From JBQTHP01 sp052389755 (GTDB taxonomy: Bacteria; Pseudomonadota; Gammaproteobacteria; Steroidobacterales; Steroidobacteraceae), in NCBI GenBank assembly GCA_052389755.1, contig JBQTHP010000246.1:1-31021 (forward strand): a stretch of 31,021 bases of DNA. The letters are read 5' to 3'. Made by a program: the position numbers and the translations under genes. This document shows, piece by piece, positions 23,961 to 31,021 of the stretch (position 1 is its first letter; each line of letters starts with the position of its first letter). Below the pieces are notes generated by a model that was not told the DNA's origin, did not search any database, and worked only from the letters and a program-made list of their open reading frames with translations.

Positions 23961-24208
23961 ACGGCCGAATGCTGCTTTGCACAATCCACGGCAAGATTCA
24001 ATCAAGTACTTGGCCCTGTCAACTCGATCGCCTCAAAGTAACTGTCTGATCAGGAACAGATATTTTTTGCGGGACGTGGGCCCGATCCGTGCGCGCTGGT
24101 AGAATGCGCCGTCCCTCCTGCGCTCCTCACAATCCCGTGACGGGCTTGCTCGCACGGGCCGGCGCCCTCGCCGGACGGGCGCGGGACCGATCGAAAGCCG
24201 GTGCCAGC
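23961..24208 (+). promoter_or_regulatory. Spacer with candidate terminator and -10 element
   Basis: After the transporter stop this 248-bp spacer is AT-richer around 23975-24068. A short imperfect stem CTGTCTGATCAGGAACAG (24042-24059) followed by ATATTTTTT (24060-24068) is a candidate intrinsic terminator for the upstream operon. Downstream, TGGTAGAAT (24097-24105) is an extended -10-like element for the M32 gene, about 105 bp before its ATG, without a clear -35. The rest of the spacer shows nothing I can name. Confidence 0.4.
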
Positions 24209-25735
24209 ATGTCCGCCTCGCCCTACAAGCAGCTCGAACAGGAATGGAAGCGTCTGCACGCGTTTCGAGGCGCGCTGTCGCTTCTGCGCTGGGACGCGGC
24301 GGTGATGATGCCGCGCGGCAGCGCCGACGTTCGCGGCGAGCAGCTCGCCGCGCTCGAGACCGAGTACCACGCGCTGCTCACGGCGCCGCGGATCACGCGT
24401 CTGCTCGACCGTGCACAGGCCAGCACGCACGGGCTTGCCGACTGGCAGATCGCGAATCTGCGCGAGATGCGACGCCAGCGCGACCATGCGATCGCGACTC
24501 CGGTATCGTTGATCTCGCGCCTCGCGAAGGCGACCTCGCGCGCCGAAGTCCAGTGGCTCGAGGCCCGGCAGCAGGGCAAGTACGAGCTCTTCGCCGGCCA
24601 TCTCGAGGAGGTCGTGAACCTGGTGCGGGACAAGGCGGCGCTGCTCGGCCAGGCGTTGAACCTCGCGCCCTACGACGCGCTCGTCGATGAATTCAGTCCC
24701 GGCATCGGCACCATGGACATCGACTCGATGTTCAAGGCCCTGTCGCGGCGAATGCCCGCGCTGATCCGCGAGGTCATCGCCCTGCAGGACCGTCATCCGC
24801 CGCTGCCCATCAGCGGCAGCTTTCCGCGCGGCAAGCAGAAGAGCCTCGTGGTCGAGGTCATGAAAGCGATCGGCTTTCCCTTCGATCGCGGCCGGCTCGA
24901 CGAAAGCGAGCATGCCTTCACCGAAGGCGTGCCGGGTGATATCCGCGTCACCACGCGCTTCGATACCACGGACGTATTCACCGGGCTGCTCGGCGCGCTT
25001 CATGAGACCGGGCACGCCATGTACGACCTCGGCCTGCCGAGGGATCTGCGCGACCAGCCGGTCGGACAGGACCGCGGCATGGCGCTCGAGGAAAGCCAGT
25101 CGCTGCTCATCGAGATGATCGTCTGCCGCAGCCGCCCGTTCGTGCAGTACCTGAAGCCGCTGTTCGAGAAGCACTTCGGCGTGAGCGGTCCGGAATGGGA
25201 GGTGGACAACCTCTACGCGCACCTCACGCGTGTGCGGCGCAGCCTGATCCGCGTAGATGCGGACGAGCTCACGTACCCGCTTCACATCATGCTGCGCTAC
25301 GAGCTCGAGAAGAAGCTGCTCTCGGGAGAGCTCGCGGTACGCGATCTGCCGGCGGCGTGGAACGCCGGCATGGAACAGCGATTCGGCATCAGGCCATCGA
25401 ACGATGCACAAGGCTGTCTGCAAGACATCCACTGGGCCGTCGGGTCCTTCGGATACTTCCCGTCGTATGCGCTCGGCGCGGCCATTGCCGCGCAGCTCTA
25501 CGAAAGCTTGCGCAGCGCCGTGCCTGAGCTCGACGAGCAGCTCGCCCGCGGCGAATTCACGGGACTCTTCGGCTGGTTGCGCGAGCACGTGCACGGCGTC
25601 GGCGCGAAGATCAGTGTGCAGGAGCTTCTGAAGGCAGCGACCGGCAAGCCGCTTTCGGCGACCTCGTTCGTGCGCCACCTCGAAGGACGCTATCTGGAAA
25701 GCGCGGGCACCGCGCCGAGCAGCGCCGCGGCATAG
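24209..25735 (+). CDS. M32 metallocarboxypeptidase (carboxypeptidase Taq family)
   Basis: This 508-residue protein has the full family length from ATG 24209 (SPYKQLEQEWKRLHAFRGAL). It is a zinc carboxypeptidase with broad specificity, thought to act in cytoplasmic peptide turnover. The zinc motif HETGH is at residues 265-269 with a downstream Glu in MALEESQSLLIEM (294-295). Other M32 landmarks are present: IDSMFKALSRRMPALIREV, PFDRGRLDESEHAFTEG, RVTTRFDTTDVF and the C-terminal HWAVGSFGYFPSYALG. The longer frame from 24089 has no family match. It precedes the ceramidase-like gene by 20 bp, so co-transcription is likely. Confidence 0.95.
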   Translation: MSASPYKQLEQEWKRLHAFRGALSLLRWDAAVMMPRGSADVRGEQLAALETEYHALLTAPRITRLLDRAQASTHGLADWQIANLREMRRQRDHAIATPVSLISRLAKATSRAEVQWLEARQQGKYELFAGHLEEVVNLVRDKAALLGQALNLAPYDALVDEFSPGIGTMDIDSMFKALSRRMPALIREVIALQDRHPPLPISGSFPRGKQKSLVVEVMKAIGFPFDRGRLDESEHAFTEGVPGDIRVTTRFDTTDVFTGLLGALHETGHAMYDLGLPRDLRDQPVGQDRGMALEESQSLLIEMIVCRSRPFVQYLKPLFEKHFGVSGPEWEVDNLYAHLTRVRRSLIRVDADELTYPLHIMLRYELEKKLLSGELAVRDLPAAWNAGMEQRFGIRPSNDAQGCLQDIHWAVGSFGYFPSYALGAAIAAQLYESLRSAVPELDEQLARGEFTGLFGWLREHVHGVGAKISVQELLKAATGKPLSATSFVRHLEGRYLESAGTAPSSAAA

Positions 25736-25755
25736 GAGCCCAGAGGAGCCTGGCG

Positions 25756-26544
25756 TTGCGGGGGTTCGGCTGGCGAGTCTGGCTGCTCATCGGTGCGACC
25801 GCGGTGAGCGTTGCGGCGGCGATCCTCGCTCCCGCATTCCCGCAGCCGCTCTCCTACCACGACTTCGCGGATTGCCGCAGTTTCCTCTCGATCCCGAACT
25901 TCCTGAACGTCGCCTCGAACGTGCCGTTCCTGATCGCCGGGGCGTACGGCCTCGCGATCTCGCTCATCCCGAGCGATCGGCGGTTCGCGGCAGGGGACGA
26001 GCGCCTGCCCTATCTCATTTTCTTTCTCGGCGCCGTGCTGACGACGTTTGGATCCATGTCCTACCACGCGGCGCCGGACAATGTGCGGCTCGTCTGGGAT
26101 CGGCTGCCGATGACGCTCGGGTTCGCCGGGCTCACCGCCGCCGTGATCGGCGAGCGAATCCACGCCGGGGTCGGCCGCCGCGCTCTCTGGCCGCTGCTCG
26201 CTGCAGGTGTGGCAACCGTGCTGTACTGGTACGCGACCGAGCGCGCCGGCCGGGGTAACGTGATGCCGTACGGCATCTATCAGGCGTGGACGATCGCGAT
26301 CGTGGCCTTCGCTGCGCTTGCTTTTTCATCACGCCGCTATTCGCACGGCGCGGCGCTCTGGTGGGTCGTGGCACTTTATGCGGTCGCCAAGATCGCGGAA
26401 GCGTTCGACCTCGCCATTTACCGTATGGGGCAGATCGTGAGCGGACACACCCTGAAGCATCTCTTCGCGGCGGCGGCGGTATTCGCCGTCGCGGAGATCG
26501 TGCGGCGGCGGGTCGCGACGGGCCACGCCGGTGAACCCTCGTGA
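25756..26544 (+). CDS. CREST-superfamily membrane hydrolase (alkaline ceramidase-like)
   Basis: This is a 262-residue protein with about seven hydrophobic helices. The metal-site pattern of the CREST superfamily (alkaline ceramidase, PAQR, Per1) is visible: S-x3-H in GSMSYHAAPD (Ser100, His104), Asp115 in VWDRLPM, and H-x3-H in GHTLKHLF (His231, His235). The N-terminal segment DFADCRSFLSIPNFLNVASN also matches bacterial relatives. It would hydrolyse an amide in a lipid, but bacterial members have no settled substrate. The start is TTG 25756, with AGAGGAG about 8 bp upstream; no ATG or GTG is available near the N-terminus. Its stop overlaps the ttcA start (GTGA). Confidence 0.85.
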   Translation: MRGFGWRVWLLIGATAVSVAAAILAPAFPQPLSYHDFADCRSFLSIPNFLNVASNVPFLIAGAYGLAISLIPSDRRFAAGDERLPYLIFFLGAVLTTFGSMSYHAAPDNVRLVWDRLPMTLGFAGLTAAVIGERIHAGVGRRALWPLLAAGVATVLYWYATERAGRGNVMPYGIYQAWTIAIVAFAALAFSSRRYSHGAALWWVVALYAVAKIAEAFDLAIYRMGQIVSGHTLKHLFAAAAVFAVAEIVRRRVATGHAGEPS

Positions 26545-27350
26545 GCGCGACGCCGCTGCCTGCCCCGTCGAACACGTTCAAGCGCCTGCAGGCGCACCTT
26601 CGCGGGCTCACGGGCAAGGCGATCGAAGACTTCGCCATGATCCGGGACGGCGATCGCGTCATGGTGTGCCTCTCCGGCGGTAAGGACTCCTACACGCTGC
26701 TCGACATGCTGCTGTCCCTTCAGAGGAGTGCGCCGATTCACTTCGAGCTGCTCGCGGTGAATCTCGACCAGAAGCAGCCGGACTTTCCGGCGCACGTCCT
26801 TCCGGACTACCTCGAATCGCTCGGCGTGCCCTACCGGATCATCGAGCAGGACACGTACAGCGTCGTCAAACGGGTGATCCCGAAAGGCAAGACGATGTGC
26901 GGGCTGTGCTCGCGCCTGCGGCGCGGCGCGCTGTATCGCTTCGCCGCCGAGAACGGCATGACCAGGATCGCGCTCGGCCACCACCGTGACGACATCGTCG
27001 AGACGCTGTTCCTCAATCTCTTCTTCGGCGGGCGTCTGAAGGCGATGGCGCCGAAGCTCGCCTCGGAAGACGGCAGGCACATCGTCATCCGGCCCCTTGC
27101 ATACGTCGCCGAAAGCGACATCGAGCGGTATGCCCGCGGGCGCGCCTTTCCGATCATCCCGTGCAGGCTCTGTGGCTCACAGGACAACCTGCAGCGGGTT
27201 GCGGTGAAGAACATGCTCGCGCAGTGGGAAGCAGAGCATCCCGGACGCACCGAAACGATTCTCTCGGCGCTGCGCAATGTGCAGGTCGAGCACCTCGCGG
27301 ACCCCGCCGCGTTCGATTTCGCGGGGCTCGACGCGAAACGCACGCTGTGA
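26541..27350 (+). CDS. ttcA: tRNA 2-thiocytidine(32) synthetase TtcA
   Basis: TtcA thiolates cytidine 32 of certain tRNAs using ATP and a 4Fe-4S cluster. This 269-residue copy has the PP-loop SGGKDS (45-50), a first Cys pair C120-x2-C123 in MCGLCSRLRRG, GHHRDDIVETLFLNLFF, and the later IPCRLCGSQ (Cys208, Cys211). These are the family's cluster-binding cysteines and characteristic segments. It lacks some of the C-terminal extension of the E. coli protein. GTG 26541 overlaps the upstream TGA, and its own TGA overlaps the next GTG, so translation is coupled on both sides. Confidence 0.96.
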   Translation: MSATPLPAPSNTFKRLQAHLRGLTGKAIEDFAMIRDGDRVMVCLSGGKDSYTLLDMLLSLQRSAPIHFELLAVNLDQKQPDFPAHVLPDYLESLGVPYRIIEQDTYSVVKRVIPKGKTMCGLCSRLRRGALYRFAAENGMTRIALGHHRDDIVETLFLNLFFGGRLKAMAPKLASEDGRHIVIRPLAYVAESDIERYARGRAFPIIPCRLCGSQDNLQRVAVKNMLAQWEAEHPGRTETILSALRNVQVEHLADPAAFDFAGLDAKRTL

Positions 27351-28852
27351 CCCGCTCCCCGCACGCGCCCGCACCGCTGCCGAATTCGTACTGGGTGCTG
27401 CCCGGTCAGCTGCTGGCCGGCGAGCATCCTGGAGGCCGATCGCAGGAGGAGACTCGCGCTCGGCTCGCGAGGCTCGTGGACGCCGGCATCGACTGTTTCG
27501 TGGATCTCACGGCCGCGTCCGAGCGCGAGCCGTACGACCGCGACCTGCCGTTCCGGGCGGACTACATCCGCAAGCCGATCCAGGATCACGGCCTGCCGGA
27601 GCGGCCGGAGGACATGGCGCAGATACTCGAGGCGATCGAAGAGGCGCTGCGTGCCGGGCGGCACCTCTATGTTCATTGCCGCGCCGGCATCGGGCGCACG
27701 GGCATGGTCATGGGCTGTCTGCTCATCGAGCGCGGCCTGTCGCCCGACGACGCGCTCTACGAACTGAACCGCCTTTGGCACAACTGCGCCCGCTCGCGCG
27801 ACTGGCCGTACGTGCCCGAGACCGACGAGCAGATCGAGTACGTGCGCACCTGGCGAGCACGCGGTGCGCGCGAGCACCGCGCAAGGCCGCCGATCCGCGT
27901 GCCACGCCCGGCGACGACTCTGCCGCACGGGACCCGTGAGCGCTTCATCGGCGCGCTTCTGGGACTCGCGGTCGGCGATGCGCTGGCGGCGGCGACGCAG
28001 GGGCGTGCGCCCGGCACGTTTCGGCCGGTTACGGGCCTCGCAGGAGGCGGACCCGATGAGCTGCCCCCCGGGGCGTGGAGCGACGACACCGCGATGGCGC
28101 TGTGCCTTGCGGAAAGCCTGCTCGAGTGCGGCGGGTTCGATGCGCACGACCAGGTCGCGCGCTACGAGCGCTGGCGGGATACCGGCCATCTCTCGGCAAC
28201 GGGTCGAGGCGTCGGCATTACGCCAAACACTGTGCGTGCGCTCGCGATGTCGCAGTGGCGCCGGCAGGTCTTCTCCGGTTCGCACGATCCGGATCAGCTC
28301 GATCCCGAACCGCTCGCGCGGGTCGCGCCCGTCGCCATGTTTTTCTTTCACGCGCCGGAAGAGGCCGCCCGTCAGGCGTGCGACGCCGCGCGCACGACCT
28401 GTCAGGCACCGCTCGTGCTCGATTCATGTCGATTGCTCGCGACGTTGCTGCACGCAGCTCTCGCGGGCGCATCCAGACCGGAGATCCTGGCGGCCGGAAG
28501 GGGACTCGCTGCGGCCGGCGAGTTGCGGGACCGGGTCAGGGCGCTAGCCGAGCAGACGTCCCGGACCGGTGAGCCGCCGGCCACAGGGACGGGCGAAAGC
28601 GCGATCGAAGTGTTGGAGGCGGCTCTCTGGGCGTTCGCGCGCTCCTCGAGCTTCGAGGATGGCGCGCTCCGGGCCGTCAACGTGGGCGGGAGGTCGGACG
28701 TCGCCGGGGCCGTCTATGGCCAACTGGCCGGGGCTCACTACGGAGCCGCGTCCATCCCGGCTCCCTGGCGCAACGGCTTGATCCGCAAGGACCTCATCGA
28801 GGGCTTCGCCGAGCGGCTCTTCAACCACACGGCGAGCGGTGCCGGGCGCTGA
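27347..28852 (+). CDS. Dual-specificity phosphatase fused to ADP-ribosylglycohydrolase-like domain
   Basis: This is a 501-residue two-domain protein from GTG 27347. Residues 1-170 are a cysteine phosphatase with the P-loop VHCRAGIGRTG (Cys111, Arg117) and a preceding VDLTAASEREPYDRD loop. Residues about 197-500 are an ADP-ribosylglycohydrolase (DraG-like) fold: RFIGALLGLAVGDALAA, GAWSDDTAMALCLAESL (Asp246, Asp247) and GRGVGITPNTVRALA. Two usually conserved sites are changed. The TTH motif reads RTTCQAP (Cys352), and the C-terminal metal motif, normally close to GGDADT, reads VNVGGRSDVAG (449-452). The phosphatase looks active; hydrolase activity is doubtful. It is the last gene of the ceramidase-like/ttcA run. 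Confidence 0.88.
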   Translation: MTRSPHAPAPLPNSYWVLPGQLLAGEHPGGRSQEETRARLARLVDAGIDCFVDLTAASEREPYDRDLPFRADYIRKPIQDHGLPERPEDMAQILEAIEEALRAGRHLYVHCRAGIGRTGMVMGCLLIERGLSPDDALYELNRLWHNCARSRDWPYVPETDEQIEYVRTWRARGAREHRARPPIRVPRPATTLPHGTRERFIGALLGLAVGDALAAATQGRAPGTFRPVTGLAGGGPDELPPGAWSDDTAMALCLAESLLECGGFDAHDQVARYERWRDTGHLSATGRGVGITPNTVRALAMSQWRRQVFSGSHDPDQLDPEPLARVAPVAMFFFHAPEEAARQACDAARTTCQAPLVLDSCRLLATLLHAALAGASRPEILAAGRGLAAAGELRDRVRALAEQTSRTGEPPATGTGESAIEVLEAALWAFARSSSFEDGALRAVNVGGRSDVAGAVYGQLAGAHYGAASIPAPWRNGLIRKDLIEGFAERLFNHTASGAGR

Positions 28853-28964
28853 AAATTTGGCCCCATCGGCCACCGCGGTTCGGTAATCTGCCCCGCATAA
28901 TGACGCGCCGGCCGGTACCGCCGGACGGCTCCATTCACATCATTTTTTTGGAACTCTTGCTGCC
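28853..28964 (+). promoter_or_regulatory. Spacer before the zinc peptidase gene
   Basis: This 112-bp spacer holds a small TGGCC/GGCCA stem (about 28859-28873), a -10-like CATAAT (28896-28901) followed by GACGCGCC, and a T7 run just upstream of a weak GGAA ribosome binding site. A new transcript probably starts here; no -35 is convincing. Confidence 0.3.
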
Positions 28965-29984
28965 ATGGCTCGCGCACTTCCGTGGACGCGGCTCAGTGAC
29001 GAGGAACTGCTATCGCTTCGCTTCTGCGACCTGAAGCTGACGCTCGACCGCGCGCTGCTGAAGCACAGCCTGCGACGCCTGAACGAGGAGCTCGACAGCC
29101 GTGGCATCGAGGCGAAGCCGCACGTGTGGCTCGCGGAAGAGTGGTTCTCGCCGGACGGCATTCCCGGCTTCGCGGTGCCGTTCTATCTGGCACACCCGCG
29201 CCTCGAGCGGCTCGAGCGGCGAATCATGCGCGAAGTCGAGGGCGGCAACTCGCGTTGGCTCATGCGCATCCTGCGCCATGAGGCCGGGCACGCCATCGAC
29301 ACGGCGTACAGGCTGCGGCGCCGACGTCGCTGGCGCGAGGTCTTCGGTCCCGCCTCGCTGCCGTATCCGCACCGTTATCGCGCGCGGCCGGGAAGCCGCC
29401 GTTACGTGCACCACCTCGGCGAGTGGTACGCGCAGTCGCATCCCACGGAGGACTTCGCCGAGACGTTCGCGGTGTGGCTGAAGCCGCGTTCGGGTTGGCG
29501 TCGCAGTTACGCGGACTGGCCGGCGCTCAGCAAGCTCGATTTCGTGGACGAGCTCATGAGCCAGGTGCGCGAGTCGCGGCCGGCGGTGCGCAACCGCACG
29601 CGCATCGAGCCGCTCGAGACGAACAGGCGCACGCTCGCGCAGCACTACCGGGCGAAGCTCGCGCGCTTCCGCCACTATCGCCGCGGCTTCGCCGACAAGC
29701 TGCTGCGAAAGGTGTTCACGGAGCAACCGACGCATCCGCGCGCGATCCGTGCCAGCACGCTGCTGCGGGGGGCGCGCAGTGAGCTGATCGCGGGCGCGGT
29801 GCGCGAGCTCGGCACCGAGCCATATTGCGTGCAGCAGCACGTGCGCATGCTGATCACGCGCAGCGAAGCGCTGAAGCTCTACGTGTGCGGCAGCCGACGG
29901 GACGCGAAATCCCGCACGCGCCGGGCGCTCGTGCGCCTCGCGCGCCTGTACGAGCAGGGTGAGACGCCGCACTTCAGGCTATGA
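28965..29984 (+). CDS. Putative zinc-binding metallopeptidase
   Basis: This is a 339-residue basic cytoplasmic protein. The zinc motif is HEAGH (105-109) in RILRHEAGHAID, with the likely third ligand Glu166 in EDFAETFAVWL, following HHLGEWYAQSHP; this spacing matches the putative zinc-binding metallopeptidase family (gluzincin-like). The N-terminal segment CDLKLTLDRALLKHSLRRLN and EELDSRG is helical, and the C-terminal 130 residues are Arg-rich and helical without recognisable motifs. There is no signal peptide. Its TGA overlaps the ATG of the ATP-grasp D gene (ATGA). Pairing of a zinc peptidase with an ATP-grasp ligase suggests joint processing of a peptide product (inference). Confidence 0.85.
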   Translation: MARALPWTRLSDEELLSLRFCDLKLTLDRALLKHSLRRLNEELDSRGIEAKPHVWLAEEWFSPDGIPGFAVPFYLAHPRLERLERRIMREVEGGNSRWLMRILRHEAGHAIDTAYRLRRRRRWREVFGPASLPYPHRYRARPGSRRYVHHLGEWYAQSHPTEDFAETFAVWLKPRSGWRRSYADWPALSKLDFVDELMSQVRESRPAVRNRTRIEPLETNRRTLAQHYRAKLARFRHYRRGFADKLLRKVFTEQPTHPRAIRASTLLRGARSELIAGAVRELGTEPYCVQQHVRMLITRSEALKLYVCGSRRDAKSRTRRALVRLARLYEQGETPHFRL

Positions 29985-31015
29985 AGACGCTACGCGCGCT
30001 CGTCGTCGTGCATTCGAGCCTCGTTCCTCCAGAGACCCTCGAGGGCTACACCGAAAAGCAGATCGAGGAGTGGCGCACCGAATTCGACGTCGCCAGCACG
30101 CTGCGCAAGACGGGCCACGAGGTGCGCTGTCTCGGCGTCCTCGACAGTCTCACGGAGCTTCGCGGTGCGATCGCGGACTGGAAGCCCGACGTCGTCTTCA
30201 ATCTGCTCGAGGAGTTCGACGGCATCGTCACGTACGACCAGCACGTCGTCGCCTTCCTGGAGCTGCTGCGCCAGCCGTACACAGGGTGTAATCCGCGCGG
30301 CTTGCTGCTCTCGCGCGATAAGTCGCTCTGCAAGCAGCTCCTGGCGTTTCATCGCATCCCTACGCCCCAGTTCACCGTCTTCTCGAGGGGCGCGAAGTTC
30401 AAGGTGCCGCGCAAACTGAAATTTCCGCTGTTCGTGAAGTCCACGGTCGAGGATGCATCGCTCGGCATCGCACAGGCGTCGGTCGTCGAGGACGCGACGA
30501 AGCTGCGCGAACGCGTCGAGTTCGTTCACGAGCAGGTGAAGTCCGACGCCCTCGTCGAGGAGTTCATCGAAGGGCGCGAGCTCTACGTCGGAGTCATGGG
30601 CAACGATCGCCTCACGCGGCTGCCGGTCTGGGAGATGGTGTTCGGTTCCATGCCCGGCTCGCTGGCCGCGATCGCGACGCGCAAGGTGAAGTGGGACAAG
30701 CGCTACCAGGCAAGATACGGCATCACGACGCGCGCGGCGGAGGATCTGCCGCCGACCGTCATCGCGCGCCTGGACAAGCTCTCGCGCCGCATCTACCGCG
30801 CGCTCGGGCTTTCCGGTTACGCGCGCATGGATTTCCGCGTCTCGCCGGACGGCAGCGTGTACGTGCTCGAAGCGAACGCGAATCCGAACCTCGAGGCGGA
30901 AGAGGACTTCGCCGAATCCGCGCGCGCCTCCGGCGTGGGCTACGAGGAGCTGCTCGCGAGGCTGATTGCGCTGGGTCTTTCGTACAAGGCGGAGTGGCGG
31001 GCGACCTATGGCTGA
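29981..31015 (+). CDS. ATP-grasp ligase D (D-alanine-D-alanine ligase-like)
   Basis: This 344-residue protein resembles Ddl-type ligases. It has an N-terminal domain with DVVFNLLEEFDG (70-81) and QPYTGCNPRGLLLSRDKSLC (98-117), then Lys153 in FPLFVKSTVEDASLG, LVEEFIEGRELYVGVMG (191-207), and a classic Mg site MDFRVSPDGSVYVLEANANP with Glu298 and Asn300. True D-Ala-D-Ala ligases lie in cell-wall gene clusters; this one is coupled by ATGA to a zinc peptidase, so a peptide or metabolite ligase is more likely. It uses the classical E-x-N site, unlike ATP-grasp A and B. Its stop overlaps a possible next start. Confidence 0.9.
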   Translation: MKTLRALVVVHSSLVPPETLEGYTEKQIEEWRTEFDVASTLRKTGHEVRCLGVLDSLTELRGAIADWKPDVVFNLLEEFDGIVTYDQHVVAFLELLRQPYTGCNPRGLLLSRDKSLCKQLLAFHRIPTPQFTVFSRGAKFKVPRKLKFPLFVKSTVEDASLGIAQASVVEDATKLRERVEFVHEQVKSDALVEEFIEGRELYVGVMGNDRLTRLPVWEMVFGSMPGSLAAIATRKVKWDKRYQARYGITTRAAEDLPPTVIARLDKLSRRIYRALGLSGYARMDFRVSPDGSVYVLEANANPNLEAEEDFAESARASGVGYEELLARLIALGLSYKAEWRATYG

Positions 31016-31021
31016 TCCGGC
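31008..31021 (+). CDS. Possible start of a further gene (cut by window edge)
   Basis: ATG 31008 lies inside the last codons of ATP-grasp D (ATGGCTGA overlap) and opens with Met-Ala-Asp-Pro. The coupling style matches other junctions in the window, so a downstream partner gene is likely, but only four codons are visible. Confidence 0.4.

Noticed and set aside
24050..25678. 542-codon minus-strand frame opposite the M32 gene
   Set aside because: Antisense shadow; no motifs, and M32 landmarks are on the plus strand.
29981..31015. Cell-wall D-Ala-D-Ala ligase (ddl)
   Set aside because: It has the fold and Mg site, but is coupled to a zinc peptidase rather than to mur or fts genes, so the cell-wall role is not supported.

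Overview
The window looks like chromosomal DNA from a GC-rich proteobacterium. The coding strands are strongly GC-biased and TtcA, Ada, a SorAB-type sulfite dehydrogenase and a DUF3417-type alpha-glucan phosphorylase occur together. I would guess Gammaproteobacteria, but no rRNA or ribosomal protein gene is present to confirm it. I see no tRNA, rRNA, CRISPR array or insertion sequence.

Left part (1-9.4 kb). A PadR regulator and a HAAS/putative-sensor membrane protein (minus strand, cut by the window edge) lie next to a glycogen/alpha-glucan locus on the plus strand: glgP, glgC, a GH57 glycosidase and malQ. The locus shows decay. glgP has an in-frame amber codon about halfway through an otherwise intact frame. 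Between glgP and glgC the minus strand holds a degraded glgB remnant (N-terminal part only), an orphan secreted protein with its own good promoter, and a broken DUF559 gene.

Middle part (9.4-21 kb). After a small lipoprotein (LEA-like) and ada comes the most unusual block. glgA is flanked by two colinear paralogous ATP-grasp ligases. Next are a third, unrelated ATP-grasp followed 2 bp later by a PF00756-type esterase, then sorAB, then an S51/glutaminase-fold protein translationally coupled to a second PF00756 esterase that carries an N-terminal E-set (CBM48-like) domain. ATP-dependent ligases, hydrolases and a carbohydrate-recognition fold next to glycogen synthase suggest a pathway that makes and removes amide, peptide or ester groups on a glucan or on a small metabolite. 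This is a hypothesis; the substrate cannot be read from sequence. Heptanucleotide repeats of the GCTGTRA type sit at both borders of glgA, and perfect hairpins overlap the stop codons of glgA and of the first esterase.

Right part (21-31 kb, plus strand). An exported S9 peptidase is coupled to an EamA transporter. An M32 carboxypeptidase is followed by a coupled run of a CREST-family (ceramidase-like) membrane hydrolase, ttcA, and a dual-specificity phosphatase/ADP-ribosylglycohydrolase fusion whose C-terminal metal-site motif is altered. Last comes a zinc metallopeptidase coupled to a D-Ala-D-Ala-ligase-like ATP-grasp, the fourth ATP-grasp in 31 kb, and what may be the first codons of a further gene at the right edge.

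Genes are tightly packed. At least seven junctions use 4-bp ATGA, GTGA or TTGA stop/start overlaps, so translational coupling appears to be a general feature here.
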